Assembly (NCBI RefSeq): GCF_002277815.1
Contig: NZ_NKJI01000029.1
Coordinates: 1 to 60,000, forward strand
Reading direction: 5' to 3'
Length of the DNA: 60,000 nt
Origin: Pseudomonas sp. ERMR1:02
GTDB taxonomy: Bacteria > Pseudomonadota > Gammaproteobacteria > Pseudomonadales > Pseudomonadaceae
The notes beneath the pieces were generated by a model. It saw only the letters and a program-made list of their open reading frames with translations. It was not told the origin of the DNA and made no database searches. Shown here piece after piece: positions 8,945 to 30,545 of this stretch. The number at the start of each line of letters is the position of its first letter. Position 1 is the first letter of the stretch. The translations under genes and the position numbers were made by a program.

Positions 8945-9493
8945 TTAACGGCGCGCGATGGCATCCGCGCGACTCCCCGATACCTTGCGGCAATGCACCA
9001 GCGCATCGCGAATCATGAAGTTCACCAGGGTCGGGGAGACGCCGAGTTCCTTGGCGATGTCCTTTTGCGGTACGCCGTGCAGGCGGTACATCTCGAAGGC
9101 GTAGCGGGTGCGGCTCGGCAGTTCGGTGAGCGCGTCGGCGATGTTTTCCAGGGTCGAAAAATTGATGTGCGAGGTTTCCGGTGAAGCCCCCTGAATCACC
9201 ACGTTCAGCCCTTCCTCTTCAGGCCCGGAATACTTCTGTTCCAGCGCCTGTTTGCGGTAGTGATCGATCGCCAGGTTACGCACGATCTGGAACAAGTAGC
9301 TGAGCTGAGCCTTGAAGGAGGATGTGATCTGCGGCGCCGATTGCAGTCGGAAGAACGCGTCCTGCACCACATCCTCGGCACGCGAGCGGCAGCCGGTGAT
9401 GCGGGCTGCAATCTTGACCAGAATCAGTCGATTGTCGACGAAGGCCTGAAGTAGCGGCGAATCGCACCTGCTTGTGGACACTTGTTCCATCAT
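8945..9493 (-). CDS. pvdS: Extracytoplasmic-function sigma factor PvdS (PfrI/PbrA type)
   Basis: ECF sigma factor of 182 residues that directs RNA polymerase to pyoverdine genes under iron limitation. Region 2 is visible at residues 25-90 (GCRSRAEDVVQDAFFRLQSA, YLFQIVRNLAIDHYRKQ) and region 4 at about 125-170 (LPSRTRYAFEMYRLHGVPQK, DIAKELGVSPTLVNFMIRDA). ATG 9493 is chosen, with AGGG 8 bases upstream; a second ATG follows at once and a GTG lies three codons before. A Fur box overlaps its promoter. Its own target motif appears before pvdY, pvdH and, imperfectly, pvdL in this window. The usual FpvR-type anti-sigma gene is not here. Confidence 0.95.
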   Translation of the reverse strand: MMEQVSTSRCDSPLLQAFVDNRLILVKIAARITGCRSRAEDVVQDAFFRLQSAPQITSSFKAQLSYLFQIVRNLAIDHYRKQALEQKYSGPEEEGLNVVIQGASPETSHINFSTLENIADALTELPSRTRYAFEMYRLHGVPQKDIAKELGVSPTLVNFMIRDALVHCRKVSGSRADAIARR

Positions 9494-9563
9494 GGAAATC
9501 ACCCTGCTGCCAAATAGGTTGGTGGGACGCCAGAGACCTTGGCTGTCCTACACATCGAGCGAC

Positions 9564-9596
9564 AAATTATGTTGAATGATAATGATTGTCAATTGA
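9564..9596 (-). promoter_or_regulatory. pvdS promoter with overlapping Fur box
   Basis: On the minus strand TTGACA (9592-9587) is followed by 17 bases and TAATTT (9569-9564), a good -35/-10 pair. GATAATGATTGTCAATTGA (9578-9596, plus strand) matches 13 of 19 positions of the Fur consensus and covers the -35 and spacer. Iron-loaded Fur would block polymerase here. Confidence 0.8.
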
Positions 9597-9661
9597 GAAA
9601 GAGAACTAATGCTCCACGGAAGTGCAGAGTAAGAACTTCGACACGCTGACTCATCCCGTCC

Positions 9662-9685
9662 TAATTATTTCAAGACGCTATCCGT
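9662..9685 (+). promoter_or_regulatory. PvdS-type promoter box of pvdL, one mismatch
   Basis: TAATT at 9662-9666, 16 bases, then CGT at 9683-9685. The spacing is exact and one base differs from TAAAT. It lies about 210 bases before the pvdL start, leaving a long leader that contains a degenerate REP pair (9723-9836). Confidence 0.65.
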
Positions 9686-9722
9686 TCTCTTTGGTGAATG
9701 ACACAGCGCAATCCCCATCACC

Positions 9723-9836
9723 CTGTAGGAACAGCCTGCTCGCGATGGTCGCCAACGATAACGCTGGGTGCCTGACTCCCCGCGGTGTTCTCCGGTTTTT
9801 CGCGAGCATTCGAGCGTCGACCGGCTGCTCCTACAG
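9723..9836. repeat. Degenerate REP doublet in the pvdL leader
   Basis: CTGTAGGAACAGCCTGCTCG at the left and CGGCTGCTCCTACAG at the right, with diverged inner arms. It lies wholly inside the presumed 5' untranslated leader of pvdL. Confidence 0.75.
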
Positions 9837-9897
9837 GGAACGTCGTGACATACGAAAACCGATTCCAATTGCAAGCCGAATTCAGGCAGGAAACCTC

Positions 9898-22923
<13,026 letters not shown>

Positions 22924-22947
22924 TTCTTGGGCGCCTGTGATGGCCCC

Positions 22948-23030
22948 TTCGCGGGCAAGCCTCGCTCCTACGGGTTTTGTGTGGTTGCGAATGCACCACG
23001 ATCCCCGTAGGAGCGAGGCTTGCCCGCGAA
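22948..23030. repeat. REP doublet after pvdL
   Basis: TTCGCGGGCAAGCCTCGCTC and its complement GAGCGAGGCTTGCCCGCGAA, about 35 bases apart. It begins 25 bases after the pvdL stop and may protect the 3' end of that 13 kb transcript. Confidence 0.9.
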
Positions 23031-23121
23031 GGCGTCGGCACGGTTTGTACAATTTTCGCGTTGACTGCACTGGATTGCCGCTTCAGCCTTCCGGCTCCAT
23101 TTTTTCAAACGGAGCCACCCG

Positions 23122-23940
23122 ATGCCCTTCGTAACCATTGACGGACAACCCCTTCACTACATCGACCAAGGCACCGGCCCTGCGGTCCTGCTGGCCGGCA
23201 GTTATCTGTGGGACCAGGCCATGTGGGCGCCGCAGATCGCATCGTTGTCGCAACAGTATCGGGTGATCGCGCTGGACCTGTGGGGCCACGGGGAATCGGG
23301 ACCGTTGCCCGACGGTACGACGTCGCTGGACGATGTGGCACGTCAGGCATTGGCGCTGCTCGATCATCTCGATATCGATCGCGTGACCCTGGTCGGCCTG
23401 TCGGTTGGCGGCATGTGGGGCGTGCGGTTGGCGTTGTCGGTGCCGCAACGGCTCAACGGGTTGGTGCTGATGGACACCTACGTCGGCGTCGAGCCGGAAG
23501 CGACCCGCCAGTACTATTCCTCGCTATTCAAAATGATCGAAGAAAGCGGCGTGATTTCGCCACAGTTGCTGGACATCGTGGTGCCGATCTTCTTCCGTCC
23601 GGGCATCGATCCGCAGTCGGCGCTGTACCAGGATTTCCGTGCCAAACTTGCGGCGTTGCCACCCGAGCGTCTGCGCGAAAGCATCGTACCGATGGGACGA
23701 ATTACCTTTGGCCGGGATGATCTGTTGCCGCATCTGGGCGAGCTGAACGCCGCGACCACGCTGGTGATCTGTGGCGATCAGGACAAGCCAAGGCCGCCTT
23801 CGGAAGCGCGTGAAATGGCGGAGTTGATTGGTTGTCCGTGTGTGCTGGTGCCGGAGGCGGGGCATATATCCAATCTGGAAAACCCGGAGTTTGTGACAGA
23901 GGCGTTGCTGGCATTTTTGTCCGAGCGTAATCCGCTATAA
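23122..23940 (+). CDS. Alpha/beta-hydrolase
   Basis: Protein of 272 residues with the alpha/beta-hydrolase fold. The nucleophile elbow is GLSVGG (Ser at about residue 95), the acid is probably in CGDQDKPRPP, and the histidine is in EAGHISNLENPEFV. It resembles 3-oxoadipate enol-lactonase-like esterases. It follows pvdL on the same strand across a REP pair, so it may or may not be cotranscribed. No PvdS box precedes it. A small inverted repeat (GGCTCC 23093-23098, GGAGCC 23111-23116) overlaps its ribosome site. The substrate is unknown. Confidence 0.8.
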   Translation: MPFVTIDGQPLHYIDQGTGPAVLLAGSYLWDQAMWAPQIASLSQQYRVIALDLWGHGESGPLPDGTTSLDDVARQALALLDHLDIDRVTLVGLSVGGMWGVRLALSVPQRLNGLVLMDTYVGVEPEATRQYYSSLFKMIEESGVISPQLLDIVVPIFFRPGIDPQSALYQDFRAKLAALPPERLRESIVPMGRITFGRDDLLPHLGELNAATTLVICGDQDKPRPPSEAREMAELIGCPCVLVPEAGHISNLENPEFVTEALLAFLSERNPL

Positions 23941-23942
23941 AC

Positions 23943-24044
23943 CTGTAGGAGCGAGCACGCTCGCGATAAGCCCGAGAACGCCGCTGGGTGTCAGGCTGCC
24001 AGCGTAATCGTTGGCGACCATCGCGAACGTGCTCGCTCCTACAG
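23943..24044. repeat. REP doublet between convergent hydrolase and dsbG
   Basis: CTGTAGGAGCGAGCACGCTC at the left; CGAACGTGCTCGCTCCTACA at the right. It occupies the gap between convergent genes. Confidence 0.9.
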
Positions 24045-24065
24045 ATATTGCGCCGGAGCTGTCGC

Positions 24066-24833
24066 TTATTTAGGCCCGAGAATTTTCGCCAGTTTGTCCG
24101 GCGATGGCGCGCCTTGCTGCTGTTGCAGTTCGCCCTTGTCATCCATGTAGAAAATCGCCGGGGTGGCGGACAGCTCCAGCTCCTCCATCAATTGCATGTT
24201 GGCTGCGAGCTTCGCCTGAATCGCCGGCGGTACTTCCTTCAAGGCCTTGAGCGAGCTGCCTTTGCCTGCGGCCTCGTGGTCTTGCAGGGCCTTTTGCGGG
24301 TCCTTGGCGGCGAGCAGCGCGGCGGATTTGCCGGGGCTGTCTTCGCGAATGATGCCGACCATGATGTGGCGCAGCTGCACCTTGCCGGCCTTGACCCAGG
24401 GCCGTGCCTGTTCCCAGAACATGTTGCAGTAAGGGCAGTTCGGGTCGCTGAACAGGTAGATGACTCGCGGCGCATCCTTTTTGCCATCGGCGATCCAGTT
24501 GCTTGCTTCCATCTTGCCCCAGACTTCCTTGGCCATCGGCGCGTACACCAGTTTTTGCAACGGCGCGCTGCTCAAGTCGTTGCCTTCGGCGTCATACAGA
24601 TTGCCCAGCAGCACATGCTTGCCATCCGGCGTCAGGTACAGCGCCATGCCGCGGTTCTGGTACTGCGCCGCATAACCGCGCAAACCATCAGGCGCATCGA
24701 ACTGGCCAACGATTTTCGCGCCTTTGGCTTCGATCTTCTTGATCGCATCGGGCAACTCTTCGGCCTGCAGCGACGGCAGGTGCAGCAGGGCGGCACCCAG
24801 GGTCAGGGTCAGCAGGTGGCGGAGGCGGGGCAT
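24066..24833 (-). CDS. dsbG: Periplasmic disulfide isomerase/reductase DsbG
   Basis: Exported thioredoxin-fold protein of 255 residues. A signal peptide (residues 1-24, ending PSLQA) precedes a DsbC/G-type dimerisation region and a thioredoxin domain with CPYC in FSDPNCPYCNMFWEQA (about residue 130) and the cis-proline in SATPAIFY. It would reduce sulfenylated or mispaired cysteines in periplasmic proteins, kept reduced by the DsbD encoded two genes upstream. Its start codon lies 25 bases inside the tlpA-like gene, so translation is coupled. The dsbD2/tlpA/dsbG order matches PA2478-PA2476. Confidence 0.9.
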   Translation of the reverse strand: MPRLRHLLTLTLGAALLHLPSLQAEELPDAIKKIEAKGAKIVGQFDAPDGLRGYAAQYQNRGMALYLTPDGKHVLLGNLYDAEGNDLSSAPLQKLVYAPMAKEVWGKMEASNWIADGKKDAPRVIYLFSDPNCPYCNMFWEQARPWVKAGKVQLRHIMVGIIREDSPGKSAALLAAKDPQKALQDHEAAGKGSSLKALKEVPPAIQAKLAANMQLMEELELSATPAIFYMDDKGELQQQQGAPSPDKLAKILGPK

Positions 24834-25663
24834 GGCGGTTTCCTTGAAGAGGTGGCAGGTGCGGAGTCGAAACTTTCCAGGGCGCGGGCCAGACTGGCTT
24901 GCGACAGTTCGCCCAAATGGCTGCCCAACAGGCGACCGTCGGGGCTATAGAACAGCGTAGTTGGCAACGCCATCGAACCGACGGCCTGGCCCAGACGACC
25001 ACTGCCGTCGAACAGCACGTTGGACAGGCTCAGGCCCTGGGTTTCCAGAAAGGTGGCGACGCTTTGCATGCTTTCGGCCTGATTGACGAACAGAAAAGTC
25101 AGGTCCGGACGCTGTTGCTGGGCGTTTTCCAGTACCGGCATTTCCCGGCGGCATGGCGGGCACCAGGTGGCCCACAGATTGATGACCAACGGGCCGCCCT
25201 TGTAGTCAGCCAGTTGCACGGTTTTACCGGCGGCGTTGCGCAGAGTGATTTCCGGCAGGCGCGTGCCTTGTTCATAAATCGTCAGGGAGAAGGTCGCCAG
25301 CAGCCAGAAGGCCAGGCCGCTGGCCACGCCAAAGCCCAACGGGCGGCGCAGCCCCGGGCGACGCCAGCCTCGGTACAGCGTGGCGAGTACCAGCGCGATC
25401 ACCCCCGGCCAGGCAAGGAAACCACCGTCGCGCAGATCGATGATCTGCCACGGATCGTTGCGATAGTGCGTCCAATAAACCGCAACGAAACTGATCCGAG
25501 CCGCGAGCATGCCAATCAGGAACAGGCTGAACAGCACCGACTCGGGGTTCTCGCCACCGCGCTTGGCCACCCGCCAACCAATGAACGTCGCCAGTGCCAA
25601 TGCACTGATCAGCAGCAGGTGGTTAAGCGCAATGGCAAAGGTGCCGAGGGTGAAGGTCAGCAT
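24809..25663 (-). CDS. Membrane-anchored TlpA-type thioredoxin with Lgt-like N-terminal domain
   Basis: Protein of 284 residues. The first 135 residues form about four membrane segments resembling the prolipoprotein diacylglyceryl transferase (Lgt) fold (NHLLLISALALATFIGW, LFSLFLIGMLAARISF). A periplasmic redoxin domain with WATWCPPCRREMP (cysteines at about 167 and 170) and the cis-proline in MALPTTLFY follows. It lies between dsbD2 and dsbG: its ATG overlaps the dsbD stop (TAATG) and its end overlaps dsbG. A relay from DsbD to DsbG or to another acceptor is likely. The Lgt-like part is too short to be a full enzyme. Confidence 0.82.
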   Translation of the reverse strand: MLTFTLGTFAIALNHLLLISALALATFIGWRVAKRGGENPESVLFSLFLIGMLAARISFVAVYWTHYRNDPWQIIDLRDGGFLAWPGVIALVLATLYRGWRRPGLRRPLGFGVASGLAFWLLATFSLTIYEQGTRLPEITLRNAAGKTVQLADYKGGPLVINLWATWCPPCRREMPVLENAQQQRPDLTFLFVNQAESMQSVATFLETQGLSLSNVLFDGSGRLGQAVGSMALPTTLFYSPDGRLLGSHLGELSQASLARALESFDSAPATSSRKPPCPASATC

Positions 25664-27399
25664 TAACGGGCGTCTCGGGTGGTGGTCCAGCGTTGCAGGA
25701 AAGTGTCGGCATCGACCTCACCGGTGATGCGCTGGCTGCGACGCTCAAAGCCGTCGGCACCGATCCACAACAGGCTCGGTGGCCCCGGCACTTTATAACG
25801 GCTGAGCAATTCGCGGCTGGCGGCATTGTCGGTGGTGACGTCCAGTCGCAGCAAGCGCACATCGCTGAGAGCTTCCAGCACTTTGGCCTTGCCGAATACC
25901 TGTTTTTCCATGACTTTGCACGACACGCACCAGTCGGCGTAGTAATCCAGCAGCACCCATTGGCCCTGCGCTTGCGCCGCATCGAGTTCGCGCTGCAGCA
26001 CGGCAGGGTCCTTGATGGTGGTGAAGGCGTCTTGGCCCGTTGGGACGGCGGCGATGGCCGAACCTGCGCTGCGGAAAACCTGCAACGGTTTGAGCAGATC
26101 ATCGCTACCGCCTGCAGCACCGATCACCAACAAGCTGCCCCACAGACCGAGCAACAAGGAGCTGGCCCCGAACAGATGTGCAATGCGTCCAAAACCCTCC
26201 GATTGCTTCCAGGCGCTATAGGCCGCGATCACCAACAATGCGCCGCACAAGCCGACCCACAGCGATTCATCCAGTACCGGACGCAGCATCAGCAACGCGG
26301 TGGCGAGGAACAGGAAGCCGAAGATGCCCTTGAGCAGGTTCATCCAGGCGCCGGGTTTGGGCAGAAAACGATTGCCGACCGTCACCAGAAGCAACAGCGG
26401 CACGCCAATGCCTATGCCCAAGGCGAACAGAATCAGCCCGCCGTGCAGCGCATTGCCGCTTTGGGCGATGTAGAGCAGCGCGCCGGCCAGCGGCGCGGTC
26501 ATGCATGGGCCGACCAACAGACCGGACAAGGCCCCCAGCACACCAGCGCCAACAAGGCTGCCGCCGCGCTGATTACGCGAGACATTTTCCAGCCGATCAC
26601 GCACGGCCACCGGCAATTGCAATTCGAAGAAGCCGAACATGGGCAACGCCAGGAGAACGAAAATTGCCGCGAAACTGCCCAGCAACCAAGGGTTTTGCAG
26701 CAGCGCCTGCAGGTTCGCGCCAAGCAGCGCCGCCAGCACGCCCATCGCCGCGTACACCAGTGCCATGCTCACCACATAACTGCTAGCCAAGGCAAAACCG
26801 CGCTTGGGCGAGGCGCCGCTGCCAACGATCAGCCCGGCCAGAATCGGTAGCATTGGCAGTGAACATGGAGTGAAGGCCAGCAGCAGTCCCAAGCCGAAGA
26901 ACACCAGCAGACTCCAGCCCAGCGCCCTTTGTTGAAGGTTGCTGGCCAGGGCCTGATCCGGTGCTTCATTCGTCGCGGAAACAGCAGCGCTACCACCAAG
27001 GTCCACGACCTTGGTCTGTGGCGGATAACACAATCCGGCATCCGCGCAGCCCTGGAAACCGACTTTGATCTGGCCGGTTACGCCAGCCGGAATCTTCAGC
27101 TCCAGGCCTTGGCGATACACCTGCTGTTCGCCGAAGAACTCGTCGCTGTGGGATTCGCCTTCAGGTAAGACAGGCTGATGCTCAGCGGGAAGGCCATCGA
27201 ATTTCAGGCGTTTCTGATAGAGGTAATAACCGTCGGTGATTTGCCAGTAGAGCTGTGTTTCACCTGATTCAAGGCGCTCGGAGGTGAAGACAAACGCTTT
27301 TTCCACCGGCAGGAACTCAGGTTTGGTCTCGAATGGATTGGTCCCTGCATGGGCCACACCCGAGATCAAGAGGACAAAAAATAAAAACAGTTGACGCAT
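25663..27399 (-). CDS. dsbD: Thiol:disulfide interchange protein DsbD (DsbD2)
   Basis: Inner-membrane reductant transporter of 578 residues that carries electrons from cytoplasmic thioredoxin to periplasmic partners. Signal peptide 1-19 (GVAHA). Periplasmic alpha domain with its cysteine pair in CADAGLCYPP (about 120-126). Eight-helix beta domain from residue 160 with the essential cysteines in AFTPCSLPMLP and GPCMTAPLAG. C-terminal thioredoxin-like gamma domain with DWCVSCKVME (about 496). All six redox cysteines are present. It heads the dsbD2-tlpA-dsbG operon. Confidence 0.93.
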   Translation of the reverse strand: MRQLFLFFVLLISGVAHAGTNPFETKPEFLPVEKAFVFTSERLESGETQLYWQITDGYYLYQKRLKFDGLPAEHQPVLPEGESHSDEFFGEQQVYRQGLELKIPAGVTGQIKVGFQGCADAGLCYPPQTKVVDLGGSAAVSATNEAPDQALASNLQQRALGWSLLVFFGLGLLLAFTPCSLPMLPILAGLIVGSGASPKRGFALASSYVVSMALVYAAMGVLAALLGANLQALLQNPWLLGSFAAIFVLLALPMFGFFELQLPVAVRDRLENVSRNQRGGSLVGAGVLGALSGLLVGPCMTAPLAGALLYIAQSGNALHGGLILFALGIGIGVPLLLLVTVGNRFLPKPGAWMNLLKGIFGFLFLATALLMLRPVLDESLWVGLCGALLVIAAYSAWKQSEGFGRIAHLFGASSLLLGLWGSLLVIGAAGGSDDLLKPLQVFRSAGSAIAAVPTGQDAFTTIKDPAVLQRELDAAQAQGQWVLLDYYADWCVSCKVMEKQVFGKAKVLEALSDVRLLRLDVTTDNAASRELLSRYKVPGPPSLLWIGADGFERRSQRITGEVDADTFLQRWTTTRDAR

Positions 27400-27506
27400 G
27401 GGTAAGCCTTAGCCAGGTGCAAGTGAAGTGCACAATGAAAGGCTGCGATTAACCGATGATTAACCGCGTCCACGAGCCGACTGATTGCTCCTGTTGTCAC
27501 ACACCT

Positions 27507-28241
27507 TTAATCGCGTAGCAGACCAGGCCATGTGCCGTCATCAATTTTGCGTGGGCCGGTATCGACCCGGCTGTCGTCGATGCTGTACCTGATGTACTCG
27601 TTATTGGTCAGGAAAATATAGTAATAACAGTTGAAGAGAGGCTGGTCGTTTTGAACGGCTGCAATGATTCGATTTTTGTAAGGCTCGAGGCCTGGATAGT
27701 ATTTGTCGGTGATGGGTAGGTGGGTGATGGGGGGGAGCTTCTGAGTGACGGCTTGAGGTTGGAAGTCTAGATTGAGGAAGGTTCCGTCGTTCAGCAGAAA
27801 TCGAAATGCGTGCTCATGGCGAGATGTTTTCCACCATGTACCGGCGACGATCCGATCGAAGTAGGGTAGTAAAGCGCGCCATTTCGAATCTTTTACGCTA
27901 TGCACACTGATGACTTTGTCCAGGTCTTGGTCGTATCGACAGACTGTCGGTATCTCATCCATATAATAAAAGAGCCATAAGATATCGAGTTCCAGCTCGC
28001 TCATAGTGGCTGCGCCGTCCAGTTTCGAATTATGCGCCGTAGTCGTGAATCCAAAGCGCAGGTCTTTGGCATGAGAATGAAAGGCTCCCCAGTTAGTCGC
28101 TTTTATGTCCGTGGGCCCCGCTTCGACAAGATTATCGGCAAGATCAAATCGAGAATATTTGTTGATGTCTTTAAAAAAGAAGTAAATCTTGTCTTTGCCT
28201 GCGCGCCAGTCGACGGCAACAAAGTTCTTGAGTGCTGGCAT
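27507..28241 (-). CDS. Hemopexin-repeat protein (photopexin-like), probably acquired
   Basis: Protein of 244 residues without a signal peptide. Hemopexin-type blades are visible at the N-terminus (VDWRAGKDKIYFFFKDINKY, SRFDLADN) and the C-terminus (CYYYIFLTNNEYIRYSIDDS, then DDGTWPGL); the middle is diverged. ATG 28241 is chosen behind AAGGA; a TTG two codons upstream is less likely. Bacterial relatives include the photopexins of insect pathogens. Hemopexin folds can bind heme or proteins, but no function can be assigned here. Base composition is plainly more AT-rich than both neighbours, and it splits dsbD2 from the two-component genes that adjoin it in P. aeruginosa. Confidence 0.7.
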   Translation of the reverse strand: MPALKNFVAVDWRAGKDKIYFFFKDINKYSRFDLADNLVEAGPTDIKATNWGAFHSHAKDLRFGFTTTAHNSKLDGAATMSELELDILWLFYYMDEIPTVCRYDQDLDKVISVHSVKDSKWRALLPYFDRIVAGTWWKTSRHEHAFRFLLNDGTFLNLDFQPQAVTQKLPPITHLPITDKYYPGLEPYKNRIIAAVQNDQPLFNCYYYIFLTNNEYIRYSIDDSRVDTGPRKIDDGTWPGLLRD

Positions 28242-28529
28242 TTTCAATTTCCTTTTGATTGGGTTGGTAGTGTGGGTTGCAGGTTGAAATTACTATCCTT
28301 CATGTGGGTTATGTTTTGATTTTTGTATAGGGCTGTTTCGGGGTTGAATGCGGTTTTAAGTTTTATTGTTGGTTAGTTTTAGATGGCAAGTATTTGGACT
28401 GATATAAACAGCCACTTCGCAGCAAGGCCAATACGTCAGGGGGATTTGAGCTTCTCTCACACCGCATTCACCGACATAATCCGGACTTAATTTGGGTTTG
28501 ATTGACTCGAGTTTTTTATGGAGCTGCCC
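28242..28529. other. AT-rich intergenic gap, no gene seen
   Basis: About 290 bases between the divergent hemopexin-like gene and the response regulator. The stretch from 28250 to 28400 is markedly AT-rich and shares the composition of the hemopexin-like gene, so it probably came with it. No convincing operator or hairpin is visible. Confidence 0.6.
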
Positions 28530-29210
28530 ATGCACGTACTGGTTTGCGAAGACGATGAGTTGATCGCCAGCGGCATCGTCGCCGGCTTGACCGCCCAGGG
28601 CCTGACTGTGGAGCACGTGGCCACGGCGTCTGCTGCCCGGGCGATGCTCAAGGTGGCGGAGTTCGACGTAATGGTGCTCGACCTCGGCTTGCCCGACGAA
28701 GACGGTCTGAAGTTGCTGCAGCAGCTGCGCCACAATGGCCTGGAGCTGCCGGTGCTGATCCTCACGGCCCGGGACTCGGTCACCGACCGTGTCGACGGTT
28801 TGCAGGCCGGCGCCGACGACTACCTGCTCAAGCCTTTCGACCTGCGCGAATTGGCCGCACGCCTGCACACTTTGCTGCGACGGGTGGCGGGGCGCAGCGT
28901 CAACCTGATCGAGCACGGTGCCCTGACCTACGACCCGAGCAGTCGCGAAACAACGCTCGCCGGTCAGCCGGTTGATCTCTCGCGCCGCGAACAATCGCTG
29001 TTGCAGGCCCTGCTGCATAACCGTGGCCGCGTGTTGTCGACCGAGCAACTCAAGGACAGCGTCTACGGCTTCAACGACGAGCTGGAGAGCAACGCCCTCA
29101 ACGTGCACATCCATCACCTGCGGCGCAAACTCGGCAATGGAATTGTCGAGACTGTGCGCGGCCTGGGTTATCGCCTGGGCCCTGCCGATGGCGGAGATCA
29201 ATCGAAGTGA
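28530..29210 (+). CDS. OmpR-family response regulator (PA2479-like)
   Basis: Two-domain regulator of 226 residues. Receiver domain 1-115 has the acidic pair in CEDDELI, the phospho-acceptor Asp in VMVLDLGLPDEDG (about residue 51), Thr in LILTARD and Lys in YLLKPFD. The winged-helix output domain is at 125-220 (RREQSLLQALLHNRGRVLST, HIHHLRRKLG). ATG 28530 is chosen because GGAG lies 7 bases before it; an in-frame ATG four codons upstream has no such site. Its neighbours suggest that it controls the dsbD2 operon. Confidence 0.88.
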   Translation: MHVLVCEDDELIASGIVAGLTAQGLTVEHVATASAARAMLKVAEFDVMVLDLGLPDEDGLKLLQQLRHNGLELPVLILTARDSVTDRVDGLQAGADDYLLKPFDLRELAARLHTLLRRVAGRSVNLIEHGALTYDPSSRETTLAGQPVDLSRREQSLLQALLHNRGRVLSTEQLKDSVYGFNDELESNALNVHIHHLRRKLGNGIVETVRGLGYRLGPADGGDQSK

Positions 29211-30532
29211 TGAGTCTGCGTTTGCGCCTGAGCCTGACACTCGGCGCCGCGTTTGCGCTGATCTGGGCGCTGGCGGCAGCCTGGATGCTCAGCGACCTGC
29301 GCAATCAAATGATGTTTTCCCTCGACCAGCGCCTGGTGGCTTCAGCGCGGATGGTTGCCGGGTTGATGGAGCAATTGCCGCCGTTGCCGAACAAGGGCGA
29401 GGGCACCCATTTCGGTGCCGAACAGCTGAATATTCCTGGCGGCATGGCGTGTCAGGTCAGCTCGTTGCGCGGGGAAATCCTCGCCCGCAGTCACAGCGAT
29501 CCGGGGCAACCCCTGGAAGCCGAAAAAATGGGCTTCCACGATCAGATGATCGATGGTGCACCGTGGCGCAGTTTCACCCTGGCCCGGGGCGATCTGCGCA
29601 TCACCACCGCCGACCGGCAGATTGAGCGAGAGGCATTGAACATGTCGATCCTGCTGGCCGCCTCGGTGCCGGTGGGTGTGGCATTGCTCGGTTGCCTGTG
29701 CCTGCTCTGGCTGGGAATCGGCCAGGGGCTGGCGCCGCTTAACCGCATGCGCGATGCCTTGATGCGCCGCAGCCCCGACTCCCTGGAACCCTTGCAGGTC
29801 CAGCCATTGCCCAGCGAATTGCAACCGTTGCTCGACACGCAGAACCAGTTGTTCCAGCGAATCGGCAAGACCATCGAACGCGAACGCCGGCTGACCGGTG
29901 ATGCTGCCCATGAACTGCGTAGCCCGCTGACCGCAATCAAGACCCATCTGCAAGTGGCGCGCATGACCGTTGGCGCGGCCCGGGATCAATCCCTGGCCCG
30001 GGCCGAGGAGGGCGCCGACCGTCTGCACCGCACGCTTGAACAATTGCTGTTGCTGGCGCGGGTCGAAGGCAGTCTGTCGTTCGATGACGGTGTGCAATGC
30101 AGCGCTGAACAAGTGGCGAAACTGGCGATTCAGGATACGGCCGGCGGTGATCGCCAGCGCATCAGGTTTGCGGTGCCGGCCAGGTTCTCACACGCTCCGG
30201 TGCAAATGCCGGCGGTGCTGTCGATCGCCGCGCTGCGCAACCTGCTGGACAACGCCCTGCGCCATACGCCCGGCGACGGGCCGGTGGAACTGAGTTTGCA
30301 AACCATCGGCAACCGCGCGCAGTTCGTGGTACGCGATCACGGGCCGGGCATCGCCCAAGACGACCTGCAACATTTGACCCAACGTTTCTGGCGCAATGGC
30401 CAGAGCACCGGCTGCGGCCTCGGCCTGGCGATTGTCCAGGCCATCGTCCAGCGTTGCGGCTGCACCCTGCATTTCGACAGCCGGCCAGACGGGTTGCGGG
30501 TTGAGCTGAACATGCCGTTGCAACCGGCTTAA
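29210..30532 (+). CDS. Sensor histidine kinase (PA2480-like)
   Basis: Inner-membrane kinase of 440 residues. Membrane helices at about 6-28 and 148-170 flank a periplasmic sensor of about 120 residues. A HAMP-like linker is followed by the phospho-accepting His in GDAAHELRSPLTAIK (about 233) and the ATPase domain with N box (RNLLDNALRH), DHGPGIA and GCGLGLAIV. ATG 29210 overlaps the regulator stop by one base (TGATG); an in-frame GTG one codon earlier is the alternative. Given the linkage to dsb genes, periplasmic redox stress or copper is a plausible signal, but this is inferred. Confidence 0.88.
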   Translation: MSLRLRLSLTLGAAFALIWALAAAWMLSDLRNQMMFSLDQRLVASARMVAGLMEQLPPLPNKGEGTHFGAEQLNIPGGMACQVSSLRGEILARSHSDPGQPLEAEKMGFHDQMIDGAPWRSFTLARGDLRITTADRQIEREALNMSILLAASVPVGVALLGCLCLLWLGIGQGLAPLNRMRDALMRRSPDSLEPLQVQPLPSELQPLLDTQNQLFQRIGKTIERERRLTGDAAHELRSPLTAIKTHLQVARMTVGAARDQSLARAEEGADRLHRTLEQLLLLARVEGSLSFDDGVQCSAEQVAKLAIQDTAGGDRQRIRFAVPARFSHAPVQMPAVLSIAALRNLLDNALRHTPGDGPVELSLQTIGNRAQFVVRDHGPGIAQDDLQHLTQRFWRNGQSTGCGLGLAIVQAIVQRCGCTLHFDSRPDGLRVELNMPLQPA

Positions 30533-30545
30533 CCACACCGATCCC

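Noticed and set aside
9622..9897. 92-codon N-terminal extension of the pvdL frame
   Set aside because: It covers the promoter, leader and a REP pair, has no homology, and the family N-terminus begins at ATG 9898 with a ribosome site.
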